A stretch of 36,952 nucleotides of DNA from a virus. Positions 22,952-30,237 of this stretch are shown here, piece after piece. The position numbers and the translations under genes were made by a program. Numbering within the stretch: position 1 is the stretch's first letter; each line of letters starts with the position of its first letter. The notes beneath the pieces were generated by a model. That model was given only the letters and a program-made list of their open reading frames with translations, ran no database searches and was not told the DNA's origin. The DNA is taken from IMG/VR virus record IMGVR_UViG_3300035703_002361, positions 1-36,952 of that record, one strand, 5' to 3'.

Positions 22952-23827
22952 TTATTCCAAAATATTCCAGTCTCCAGACTGTCTCATTTTTTCGTAGTCA
23001 AAAAACTTTGGTATTTTCATTCGAGCATATTTGTGAAGATATATTTTAGGACCTTTTAATTTTCCCGAAAAATATAAAAAGTAACAAAGAACTCCATATA
23101 AACTATCATAAAGATGTATTTCTTTAGAGTTTTCAAGTATTTTCATCATATCAATTATTTTCGTTGATTTATCATTAAGATAAACTAGTGGGTAATTTGG
23201 AATAGAAAGATCCATACCCTCGACAAAATGAATTACAGAATAATCTTTTTCTGTAACTAAATTTTTATATTGCAGATCCTCATCATCATTATTTCTAATA
23301 ATTTCAAAATAATCAAAAGCAATAGAATGATCTAATCCAGATAAAGTATAAAATGCAATTCTTTCATCAAACACTGGATCAACTTTATCAAGTTCTTTGA
23401 TTCTTAACTTTTCAGATAAATCAAACTTCTTTAATATCTCACAATTTTTTTGTTGGATACTAGTTTTTGGAATTTCATTATGAATATTCATTCTTAAACA
23501 AGCCTGCTCAAAGTTCCAACAATTTTGATGTCCATGCTCACCTGGAAGTCCTTCATTTAAGAAAAGATAGTTATCATCAAAAAGTTTTTTGGCAAGATGA
23601 TCTATATCAGAACTAGATGTTCCATCTGGACATGAAATAAAAAATAAGTCAAAATCTGGATACAAAGATTCCAAAAATTCCCGTTGATGAGGAAGACAAA
23701 TTAATGAAACTGATTTATATTTTTGCTTGTAATATCTAACCATCCCAACATGTTGAAGAAGGTCTGTCCACCCCCAATACAACATCATTGCCGCATCAAT
23801 ATCTTTTTCAGGTGGTAAAATAGTCAT
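22952..23827 (-). CDS. Glycosyltransferase-like protein, paralogue set member 3
   Basis: 291 residues from MTILPPEKDIDAAMMLYWGW; an ATG at 23837-23839 is equally possible (GAG lies 7 nt before the one chosen). YWGWTDLLQHVGMVRYYKQK corresponds to the N-terminal motif of the other two members, and VYLNDKSTKIIDMMKILENS, HLYDSLYGVLCYFLYF and LHKYARMK to their C-terminal motifs, but identity is low. It overlaps the tandem nucleotidyltransferase by 20 bp. Confidence 0.62.
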   Translation of the reverse strand: MTILPPEKDIDAAMMLYWGWTDLLQHVGMVRYYKQKYKSVSLICLPHQREFLESLYPDFDLFFISCPDGTSSSDIDHLAKKLFDDNYLFLNEGLPGEHGHQNCWNFEQACLRMNIHNEIPKTSIQQKNCEILKKFDLSEKLRIKELDKVDPVFDERIAFYTLSGLDHSIAFDYFEIIRNNDDEDLQYKNLVTEKDYSVIHFVEGMDLSIPNYPLVYLNDKSTKIIDMMKILENSKEIHLYDSLYGVLCYFLYFSGKLKGPKIYLHKYARMKIPKFFDYEKMRQSGDWNILE

Positions 23828-25361
23828 TTTGATACTCATAAGGATGCCATTCAACTTTGTTAAAGAACCTCCGCCAATACTGATAAGTCTTTAAATCATT
23901 TGGAGTTCCCCAACAAATATAATTGTCTATCTCAAAGTTTTTAACTTTATATCCCAATGAAATTGCTTCATTGAGCATACTATCGACATAAAACTCACCG
24001 TTAGTTCTTACATCATTTTCATATAATGATTTCAAAGAACTAAAGAACACTTCTCTAGAACGGAAAAACATCGTTCCAGTAATTGCAAACTCTTTTACTG
24101 GATCTGTTCCAGTAAACTTTTTAACGTCTACACGACTTACATTCCCATCTTCATCACATTGAACCCAAGAGTATGCTTCTGGTTGTAAATGACTTGTATA
24201 GTTGTTTCTGTAAGTCCATACTATTATATCATTTTCTTCGTCATTTACCAACTCCAAAAACTTATCAGCATCATAAAACACACCATTATCACAGGCAGAA
24301 ATTAAGATAGACGAGTCTGGATCACATACATTAACTATACGCTCAGTCGTACATGCCTGACCCTCCAATACATCATCAATCCAAACAGTGTTCTGACCAG
24401 GAGATTGATGACCCTTCAAACAAGCGTAGATAATATCATCAGTCTTTGGTAAGCATCGGACTGCTTGATCAACCATATTCTTTCCATTGATTGGAATGAA
24501 TGGTTTTGGTTGCTCATATCCTTCTTTTGAAAAACGACTTCCTGCTCCCGCCATCGGAAGTGCAAGAGTGCAGTTTTCTAACTTAACTTCTTTCTGTCCC
24601 TTGAGTGCTTTACGATAATAGTTTGACCAACTATTATAAACATCAAGATCAAAAGGAGTTCCCCACTGGAGCATGTAGGGAATCTCATAAACTCGGTTAT
24701 CTAAACCATCACGAATGAGTAAGTTGTAAACAAGACTTACATAATACTCACCGTTGATGTTGAGGTCTTCATCCATCAACTGCTTAAAGTATTTCTTAAC
24801 GTAACTTCCTTTCTTGAAGTAGTACGTCCCAGTAGAAGCAAACTCAGACATCTTATCGTCTGTAAATGGTTGCTTCTCACGTATTTCTAATATCTTATTA
24901 TCTTCATCAGTTTTACAGAAAGCATAGTTATCACTACCCAACATATGTGGGTGAAAACCAGTGTAGCAAACTACGCATCCATCACATTCAGTTTCATCGA
25001 CAAAAGATTTAAAATGTCTATAGTCCCAATACATTGAGAAGTCACAGTAATTGACAATGACTTGCTCTTCATCAGCAATGAGTTCATCAAATTCAGACAC
25101 AGAAAATACTGGACCTTTTTTATGCCTAGGTATTGTGACTATTGACTTCTTCTCAACTAGTTTATCTAAAATATCATCAATATTTGTTTCTTCTTTATGT
25201 TTATCATTAATAATAAATATAAATTCAGAATCTTTTGGATAAAGATTTACAATATGTTCAATGACTTTCCTACCATCAACTTCTATAAGATATTTTGGTA
25301 TAGTATACCCGGCATTAGCAAATCTGTTGCTCATGCCAGACATTGGAATAACAATTTTCAT
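23808..25361 (-). CDS. Tandem nucleotidyltransferase (two fused NTP-transferase domains)
   Basis: 517 residues made of two homologous halves. The first opens MKIVIPMSGMSNRFANAGYT with IPKYLIEVDG; the second, from about residue 266, has LALPMAGAGSRFSKEGYEQP with KPFIPINGK. Each half also has an acidic metal motif and an ending (NGEYYVSLVYNLL with LQWGTPFDLDVYNSW; NGEFYVDSMLNEAI with ICWGTPNDLKTYQYW). The family activates sugar phosphates with NTP. In half one, metal motif NYCDFSMY replaces the usual A-x-D, so the halves may have different substrates or one may be regulatory. Confidence 0.88.
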   Translation of the reverse strand: MKIVIPMSGMSNRFANAGYTIPKYLIEVDGRKVIEHIVNLYPKDSEFIFIINDKHKEETNIDDILDKLVEKKSIVTIPRHKKGPVFSVSEFDELIADEEQVIVNYCDFSMYWDYRHFKSFVDETECDGCVVCYTGFHPHMLGSDNYAFCKTDEDNKILEIREKQPFTDDKMSEFASTGTYYFKKGSYVKKYFKQLMDEDLNINGEYYVSLVYNLLIRDGLDNRVYEIPYMLQWGTPFDLDVYNSWSNYYRKALKGQKEVKLENCTLALPMAGAGSRFSKEGYEQPKPFIPINGKNMVDQAVRCLPKTDDIIYACLKGHQSPGQNTVWIDDVLEGQACTTERIVNVCDPDSSILISACDNGVFYDADKFLELVNDEENDIIVWTYRNNYTSHLQPEAYSWVQCDEDGNVSRVDVKKFTGTDPVKEFAITGTMFFRSREVFFSSLKSLYENDVRTNGEFYVDSMLNEAISLGYKVKNFEIDNYICWGTPNDLKTYQYWRRFFNKVEWHPYEYQNDYFTT

Positions 25362-25381
25362 ATCTAAAGTTTTTTTAGTAT

Positions 25382-26116
25382 TTATTGATGTCTAGAAGGA
25401 TCGATTGTATAAGGAGAATTGAAATATTCAATACACAAACCTTTATCATATACATTTTGAGTTACTGATGGTTCAAATGCAATTGGATACAAACCATTCC
25501 AAAGTTTATTCATTTCTATGCAATACTTATATGTTTGAGTATAAGCATCCATAGAAATTCTATTTCCATAAACAATAGCATCAGAAACCCAAGGAGCATC
25601 AATTATTTCTGGAAGTCTCCAATCACCAGGTCCGTTGTAAATTGTGGGTTTTGATCTATCAATCAAAAAAGATGTAGAATTATTCCAAGGTATAACTGAA
25701 AAAAGTTTATATTCTTCACTGACTTGTATATTTGGTAAAGAGTCCGTAATAATATCAGAACGGTATTTCATATAAGCATCATACTCAAAGTTATTATCAT
25801 CAGCATAATGAGTTGCTAGTTCAAATACATTTCTATCATTAAAGAACATTGACATTTGATTATAAGGTAGCGGTTCATTAGTACCACTATTCATATTGAT
25901 AAAAGTATCAATGTAATCTTGTGGAATCAAATATGGACAAATATATTCCCCCCTTAACCACTTTGAAAGACTATTAAGTGCTTTGTTGTGGTATTCATCC
26001 CTTTCGCCATTGATGGAAATGAACAAATCAACATCATAAGAACTCAACTCCAACAATGGAATCAAACAATTCTCATAACACTTGATTCTTCCAGAGATTA
26101 GAACTGCAACTCTCAT
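25382..26116 (-). CDS. Unknown glycan-operon protein, 244 aa
   Basis: The ATG at 26114-26116 (MRVAVLISGRIKCYENCLIP) overlaps the fucosyltransferase stop as ATGA; four codons upstream are open only from a TTG. V-x-V-L-I-S-G-R-I-K-x-Y at the N-terminus and KYRSDIITDSLPNIQVS in the middle are typical of a small group of polysaccharide-cluster proteins with a GT-A-like (R-S-D) metal motif. VSDAIVYGN follows. No CAZy family can be assigned. It is probably a glycosyltransferase by position and motif. Confidence 0.65.
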   Translation of the reverse strand: MRVAVLISGRIKCYENCLIPLLELSSYDVDLFISINGERDEYHNKALNSLSKWLRGEYICPYLIPQDYIDTFINMNSGTNEPLPYNQMSMFFNDRNVFELATHYADDNNFEYDAYMKYRSDIITDSLPNIQVSEEYKLFSVIPWNNSTSFLIDRSKPTIYNGPGDWRLPEIIDAPWVSDAIVYGNRISMDAYTQTYKYCIEMNKLWNGLYPIAFEPSVTQNVYDKGLCIEYFNSPYTIDPSRHQ

Positions 26117-26913
26117 ATTACAATCCAATTAGGCAAATACAAATCGCTGATATCTTTTGTAGCATCAGGTCCAGCAAACCAAATACTAGGGGCAACTGTG
26201 TTCTTACTCTTTGCTAACCAAGCACCCCACCAAGAGAATGATGAGTTAGCAATAATATGATAAGTACATAGAGATTGTAGACATAGATCAACGCCTGTAT
26301 TGTTACCCTCGGCAAAAATGAATCGATCTCCTTGAAACATTTCTTGTTCTTTACACCACTCAATACCATCAGAAAACACCATTACTGGAATATCATCTGG
26401 CATATGAGACAGACCTTGAGCATAATATTCAAGTGTTTGAACAGGATGATGTGGATACTTCAGATAATCTCCTCTGCGAAGATGAATTGCAATCACTTCA
26501 GTTTCGTCAAAATTTGATTTAAAAGCTTCTTCTGTTGGTTGACGAATATCATCTACAAATGTAAATGCTTCACGAATCTGCTTTTCAATGTGTTTGAAAT
26601 ACTTTTCAGTCTGAAAGTACCCATATAAACTGATATTATCTGGGCAGTTATCCCAAAGATTTGGATCTAAACCAAATCTAGATTCCTGAACTCTCGGAAA
26701 GTTACTAACTCTTCTTGGTGCATCAGGAATCTTAAAACATTCAAAAATTGTAATATCTGAACTAACAACATTAGGATCTCTAGTTGCTACAACTGCTCTT
26801 GGAGGTAAGCAATACTCATACCCATGTCTTTGAGCCAGACCACGAAGACCAGTATATTGAAACATCTGGTTTCCAAGTCTTCCCAGATTTCCTAGATCAT
26901 CATTTGCAAGCAT
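26113..26913 (-). CDS. GT11 alpha-1,2-fucosyltransferase-type enzyme
   Basis: 266 residues from [20 protein letters not shown]; longer in-frame starts lie inside fcl and are unlikely. LGRLGNQMFQYTGLRGLA is the family N-terminus, AIHLRRGDYLKYP the GDP-fucose-binding H-x-RRGDY motif, and NSSFSWWGAWLA the C-terminal motif. It transfers L-fucose from GDP-fucose in alpha-1,2 linkage; both enzymes making the donor (gmd, fcl) are directly upstream. It overlaps fcl by 14 bp. This is the best-defined reaction chain of the operon. Confidence 0.93.
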   Translation of the reverse strand: MLANDDLGNLGRLGNQMFQYTGLRGLAQRHGYEYCLPPRAVVATRDPNVVSSDITIFECFKIPDAPRRVSNFPRVQESRFGLDPNLWDNCPDNISLYGYFQTEKYFKHIEKQIREAFTFVDDIRQPTEEAFKSNFDETEVIAIHLRRGDYLKYPHHPVQTLEYYAQGLSHMPDDIPVMVFSDGIEWCKEQEMFQGDRFIFAEGNNTGVDLCLQSLCTYHIIANSSFSWWGAWLAKSKNTVAPSIWFAGPDATKDISDLYLPNWIVI

Positions 26914-27835
26914 TTTCTTTATACCATTGATAAGTTTTTTCAATCCCCTCACGAAGAGAGATCTTTGGTTCCCAACCAAGTGCTTTAATTCGATTGACGT
27001 TCATCACTTTACGGGGAGTTCCATTTGGTTTAGTGAAATCCCAGTTAATATCTCGATCATAACCAACAACATCAGCAATAATATTTGCAAGTTCCCAAAT
27101 TCTAACATCCTCACCTGTTCCAACGTTGATATGTTCTGATTCTTCATACTTCTGCATACAGACGTAACACGCTTCTGCTAAGTCATCAACGTGCAGAAAC
27201 TCACGCATCGCAGAACCATCACCCCAAAGTTTGACTTCCCAGTGCTTGCTATGGTCTAGAGCAGCGTGGAACTTTGCAATCATAGCAGGAAGAACGTGAG
27301 AGGTCTCCAAATCAAAGTTATCATTTGGACCATAAAGGTTCGTAGGCATCAGAGAAATAGCATTAAACCCGTGCTGCTGACGGTATGCCTGGCACATCAT
27401 AACACCAGCAATCTTAGCAATCGCATAAGCATCATTAGTTGGTTCCAAAGGACCAGTCATCAACTGGTCTTCAGTGATTGGTTGAGTTGCAAACTTAGGA
27501 TAGATGCAAGAAGAACCGAGAAATAAAAGTTTTTTAACATTAAAACGATGAGCAGACTCAATAATATTAGTCTGAATACGGAGATTTTCAGTTAAGAAAT
27601 CTGCCTTATAGTTATTGTTTGCCATAATGCCACCAACTTTAGCAGCAGCAACAAAAACATACTCAGGTCTACTAAGTCTAAAAAAAGTATCAGTCTCATC
27701 ATCATCTGTAAAATCTACAACTTGACGAGTTCCTTTAATAATGTATGTGTAACCTTTACTTTCAAGGTTTCTAACGATTGCTGATCCAACCATTCCGTTG
27801 GCACCAGCAACTAATACTCTAGAATCACTGTCCAT
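26900..27835 (-). CDS. fcl: GDP-L-fucose synthase
   Basis: 311 residues from [28 protein letters not shown] is the NADP site, [12 protein letters not shown] holds the catalytic Ser and Cys, and YAIAKIAG the Tyr-x3-Lys pair; [10 protein letters not shown] and GTPRKVMN are further family elements. It performs the 3,5-epimerisation and 4-reduction of GDP-4-keto-6-deoxymannose to GDP-L-fucose. The ATG lies 11 bp inside the end of gmd, so the two pathway enzymes are translated together. The product is used by the GT11 enzyme downstream. Confidence 0.95.
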   Translation of the reverse strand: MDSDSRVLVAGANGMVGSAIVRNLESKGYTYIIKGTRQVVDFTDDDETDTFFRLSRPEYVFVAAAKVGGIMANNNYKADFLTENLRIQTNIIESAHRFNVKKLLFLGSSCIYPKFATQPITEDQLMTGPLEPTNDAYAIAKIAGVMMCQAYRQQHGFNAISLMPTNLYGPNDNFDLETSHVLPAMIAKFHAALDHSKHWEVKLWGDGSAMREFLHVDDLAEACYVCMQKYEESEHINVGTGEDVRIWELANIIADVVGYDRDINWDFTKPNGTPRKVMNVNRIKALGWEPKISLREGIEKTYQWYKENACK

Positions 27836-28826
27836 AAATGCACATATCCTCAACAAGTTGTTCAAAGGAAATTTTAGGTTCCCAACCTAATTTTTCCTTT
27901 GCCTTAGTGGCATCACCCAATAAAGTCTCTACTTCAGCAGGTCGAAAATATTTAGGACTTACTTTAATAACGGTTCTTTTGGTAAGTTTATCAATACCAA
28001 CTTCATCAATACCTTCACCTTCCCATACAATACTCATTCCAAAGTATGGTGCTGCTGCCTCAACGAACTCACGAACAGAATATTGTTCTCCTGTAGCAAT
28101 CACATAATCATCAGGTTCATCTTGCTGAAGCATCAACCACATCGCTTCTACAAAGTCCTTAGCGTGTCCCCAGTCACGTTTTGCGTTCAAATTCCCGAGA
28201 TATAATATGTCTTGTTGCCCAGTTGAAATAGATGATAATCCGCGAGTGATTTTTCTTGTGACAAAAGTTTCTCCTCTTCTAGGGGATTCGTGATTGAAAA
28301 GAATTCCAGAACTTGCATGTAGTCCATATGACTCTCTGTAGTTTTTGACGATCCAGTATCCATAAACTTTTGCAACTCCGTAAGGTGAACGAGGATAAAA
28401 AGGTGTTGTTTCTTTCTGTGGAATTTCTTGAACCTTACCAAACATCTCAGAAGTAGATGCCTGATAGATCCTAGTTTTATTCTCCATACCCAGAAGACGA
28501 ACTGCTTCAAGAATACGAAGAGTTCCCAATCCATCAGTTTGACCAGTATACTCAGGCATTTCAAAAGAAACTTTGACATGACTTTGAGCACCAAGATTAT
28601 ATATTTCGTCAGGTTGAACTTGCTGAATAACTCTTACAAGATTTGTAGAATCTGTTAAGTCCCCATAATGTAGTTTAATATCATTGTAAATATGATCAAT
28701 TCTATGAGTATTAATTTGAGAGGCACGACGAATAATACCGTGAACTTCATACCCCTTCTCTAAGAGAAGTTCGCCAAGGTAAGATCCGTCTTGACCAGTA
28801 ATACCTGTAATTAATGCTATTTTCAT
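27825..28826 (-). CDS. gmd: GDP-mannose 4,6-dehydratase
   Basis: 333 residues from [20 protein letters not shown] (the frame is open 16 codons upstream, but those would lie in the promoter). [11 protein letters not shown] is the NADP site with the RxD-type RRAS-x2-N pattern, STSEMFG and SPYGVAK carry the catalytic Thr, Glu, Tyr and Lys, and NHESPRRGE and [10 protein letters not shown] are gmd-specific. It makes GDP-4-keto-6-deoxymannose from GDP-mannose, which the host must supply because no complete ManC is seen here. It is the first gene of the ~23-kb glycan operon, about 20 bp behind a consensus promoter. Confidence 0.95.
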   Translation of the reverse strand: MKIALITGITGQDGSYLGELLLEKGYEVHGIIRRASQINTHRIDHIYNDIKLHYGDLTDSTNLVRVIQQVQPDEIYNLGAQSHVKVSFEMPEYTGQTDGLGTLRILEAVRLLGMENKTRIYQASTSEMFGKVQEIPQKETTPFYPRSPYGVAKVYGYWIVKNYRESYGLHASSGILFNHESPRRGETFVTRKITRGLSSISTGQQDILYLGNLNAKRDWGHAKDFVEAMWLMLQQDEPDDYVIATGEQYSVREFVEAAAPYFGMSIVWEGEGIDEVGIDKLTKRTVIKVSPKYFRPAEVETLLGDATKAKEKLGWEPKISFEQLVEDMCIYGQ

Positions 28827-28845
28827 AAGCAAAGTACTTTTTACT

Positions 28846-28874
28846 ATTATACTAAAAAAGGTGAGTTTATGCAA
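28846..28874 (-). promoter_or_regulatory. Sigma70-type promoter at the head of the glycan operon
   Basis: On the minus strand: TTGCAT (28869-28874), 17-bp spacer, TATAAT (28846-28851). Transcription should start near 28839, 13 nt before the gmd ATG. The -35 box lies across the stem and loop of the upstream terminator hairpin. Confidence 0.75.
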
Positions 28875-28880
28875 CCCACC
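28854..28880 (-). terminator. Intrinsic terminator overlapping the gmd promoter
   Basis: On the minus strand GGTGGGTT and AACTCACC form an 8-bp stem (one G-U pair) around a 5-nt GCATA loop (28860-28880), followed by six T (28854-28859). Confidence 0.7.
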
Positions 28881-29011
28881 TCTAGTAACTCAGGCTCGCC
28901 ACTTATTTTTTATCTAGAAATAAGAAACTAGGCGGGGTTTCCCCATCCACACCAGTCGGCATATTTTATGTCCAATCCGACGAGGACAAAATGGGTCATT
29001 GACTCCACCAC
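28881..29011 (-). other. Spacer with several possible hairpins
   Basis: 131 bp with no large gene. It holds short inverted repeats (cttattt/aaataag at 28908-28930 region, GGGG-TTT-CCCC at 28934-28944, gtcgg/ccgac and tgtcc/ggaca overlapping near 28957-28987) and one 23-codon ORF. The repeats could form alternative structures in the RNA behind the 79-aa membrane gene. It shows no tRNA features. Confidence 0.35.
28928..28999 (-). CDS. Possible 23-aa micro-protein
   Basis: The ATG at 28997-28999 is preceded by GGTGGAG at a short distance. The peptide contains FVLVGLDIKYADWCGWGNPA, unusually rich in Trp, Gly and Cys for random sequence. It lies 12 bp after the 79-aa membrane gene, before the terminator. 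It is supported only by the ribosome-binding site and composition. Confidence 0.3.
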   Translation of the reverse strand: MTHFVLVGLDIKYADWCGWGNPA

Positions 29012-29251
29012 CTAATTTACAAACAAATTAGGAAAGGATAATTGAATTAATTTTGGAACTTCTATTACAGCATAAAAAGCACACAATACTAAAATATCCC
29101 AAAATTTATACTTGATAGCAAAAGGAACTACAAAAACGTTTCCAATACATTTGACAAGTAATCCAACTTTTGGATCTCCCCATAAAAGGATAAAATATCC
29201 CGACAAGAGGAGAATATTTCCAATGTATCTTAATACATCAGACTTTTTCAT
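29012..29251 (-). CDS. Small integral membrane protein, 79 aa
   Basis: Three hydrophobic segments (about residues 8-24, 30-47 and 51-66) separated by short charged turns (GDPKVG, KYKFW), with very short tails, suggest a three-helix membrane protein; IGNILLLSGYFILLWGD opens it. A TATAAAA box lies 27 bp upstream without a clear -35. No family is recognised. Confidence 0.7.
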   Translation of the reverse strand: MKKSDVLRYIGNILLLSGYFILLWGDPKVGLLVKCIGNVFVVPFAIKYKFWDILVLCAFYAVIEVPKLIQLSFPNLFVN

Positions 29252-29305
29252 AAAGGGGTTGCTCCCGACCAGTGCGCTTTTATAGTCATCCCGAGACTAT
29301 ATTCC

Positions 29306-29521
29306 CTAAACAACTTCAACAGATTCAAGATCACTTTCCAAATATTCCATTAACATTTCATAATCATCAAGTGGTTCTCCAGAAAAAACAACTCCTTCAT
29401 TTTGATAATAACGAAAAACCTTTTTATAAAGTTTCGGATTCTTTACATCAAGGTAGATTTCTCCATTAGCAGCAGAACGAAGAGTGCTAACATCTTTCTT
29501 GAATTTTTCGATCAGAGACAT
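29306..29521 (-). CDS. Conserved-looking acidic hypothetical protein, 71 aa
   Basis: A soluble protein starting MSLIEKFKKDVSTLRSAANG, with mixed alpha/beta composition and an acidic C-terminus (DDYEMLMEYLESDLESVEVV). It has its own consensus promoter 24-52 bp upstream and follows tRNA-Pro. Function unknown. Confidence 0.75.
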   Translation of the reverse strand: MSLIEKFKKDVSTLRSAANGEIYLDVKNPKLYKKVFRYYQNEGVVFSGEPLDDYEMLMEYLESDLESVEVV

Positions 29522-29544
29522 TTTAGTTTTTGAATTACTCAGAT

Positions 29545-29573
29545 ATTATAAAAGTTTGACCTTATTTAGTCAA
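29545..29573 (-). promoter_or_regulatory. Sigma70-type promoter before the 71-aa gene
   Basis: On the minus strand: TTGACT (29568-29573), 17-bp spacer, TATAAT (29545-29550). A 6-bp hairpin (GCCAGT/ACTGGC, 29579-29596) lies between it and tRNA-Pro. Confidence 0.75.
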
Positions 29574-29599
29574 GTGTGCCAGTGAAGTAACTGGCAAGT

Positions 29600-29673
29600 C
29601 CGGATACTTGGATTTGAACCAAGATTTTTCCACTTCCCAAAAGTGGTGCCATGACCAAGTTAGGCGATATCCG
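29600..29673 (-). tRNA. tRNA-Pro (anticodon UGG)
   Basis: It folds as a complete cloverleaf: acceptor CGGATAT/GTATCCG (one G-U), D-stem GCC/GGC, anticodon stem CCACT/AGTGG with loop TTTGGGA (anticodon TGG), T-arm CTTGG-TTCAAAT-CCAAG. The discriminator is G and CCA is not encoded. It reads CCA and other CCN codons. Its 5' end lies directly at the stop of an HNH endonuclease gene. Confidence 0.92.
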
Positions 29674-29674
29674 G

Positions 29675-30166
29675 TTAAAGTTGCAATTCACCAGAATGGA
29701 CTGCTGCGTGGCAACAAGCACATAATAACACACATCCCTGTATTTCGTCAAGTATTCTTTGCCTATTCCATCCCCTCATAGAAGCAAATGCTTTATCTTT
29801 AATAGAAGGATCTAAATGATGGACGTGTAAAGCAGAACGATATTTATTAAAACCACAAGAAGAACATCCACCACCCATTTGTTCTATGACAAACTCTCTT
29901 TTTTTAATTCCCAACTCTGTAGTATATTTATTATGACATTTGCCACAAACTCTTTTTTTATGACCGTAAAATTTCGATGGGTCAGTTTCCCCACAATGAC
30001 CACATTTATGTATTTTTTTAACATTATTAATAGAAGTGTAGTTAGATTTTAATCCATATTTTTTAGACCAATATCTAACAGTAGTTAAACATTTACCAGT
30101 TTTTTTGGAAATATCATTCATAGACATTCCATTAGAAAGCATTTCAAATAATTCTTGTTTATTCAT
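29675..30166 (-). CDS. HNH homing endonuclease with N-terminal HTH
   Basis: 163 residues. A helix-turn-helix opens the protein (LSNGMSMNDISKKTGKCLTT), followed by a zinc ribbon (CGHCGETD, then VCGKC) and an HNH domain (CSSCGFNKYRSALHVHHLDP and CVLLCACCHAAVH). Free-standing HNH enzymes nick or cut DNA to promote their own spread and often sit beside tRNA genes in phages; this one ends 2 bp before tRNA-Pro. A late promoter lies 23 bp before the ATG, and an inverted repeat reaching to the ATG may block translation from read-through RNA. Confidence 0.85.
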   Translation of the reverse strand: MNKQELFEMLSNGMSMNDISKKTGKCLTTVRYWSKKYGLKSNYTSINNVKKIHKCGHCGETDPSKFYGHKKRVCGKCHNKYTTELGIKKREFVIEQMGGGCSSCGFNKYRSALHVHHLDPSIKDKAFASMRGWNRQRILDEIQGCVLLCACCHAAVHSGELQL

Positions 30167-30211
30167 ATAGATTAGGTTAGTATAATATTATTTATAAAAA
30201 ACCTAAACTAT
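30167..30211 (-). promoter_or_regulatory. Late promoter and translation-blocking inverted repeat of the HNH gene
   Basis: TATAAATA (30189-30196, minus strand) matches the T4-type late promoter. Around it, ATAGTTTAGGTT (30200-30211) and AACCTAATCTAT (30167-30178) are complementary with one mismatch; the second arm ends exactly at the ATG. Confidence 0.65.
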
Positions 30212-30237
30212 ATACTACTTCTCGTACCTATTGTCAA
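30209..30237 (-). promoter_or_regulatory. Sigma70-type promoter before the HNH and tRNA-Pro genes
   Basis: On the minus strand: TTGACA (30232-30237), 17-bp spacer, TATATA (30209-30214). The -35 contains the TGA stop of the upstream gene (GCT-TGA-CA). Confidence 0.65.

Noticed and set aside
22933-22960. Possible internal promoter (TTGGAA-16-TATACT) in the 35-bp gap of the glycan operon
   Set aside because: The spacer is short and both boxes are weak; the A/T-rich gap makes chance matches likely. It is not listed as a feature.
25379-25386. AATAAATA late-like box before the tandem nucleotidyltransferase
   Set aside because: One mismatch to TATAAATA, overlaps the stop codon of the upstream gene and lies in very AT-rich sequence; no supporting inverted repeat.
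28187-28594. 135-codon frame inside gmd
   Set aside because: A shadow of the well-conserved gmd gene.
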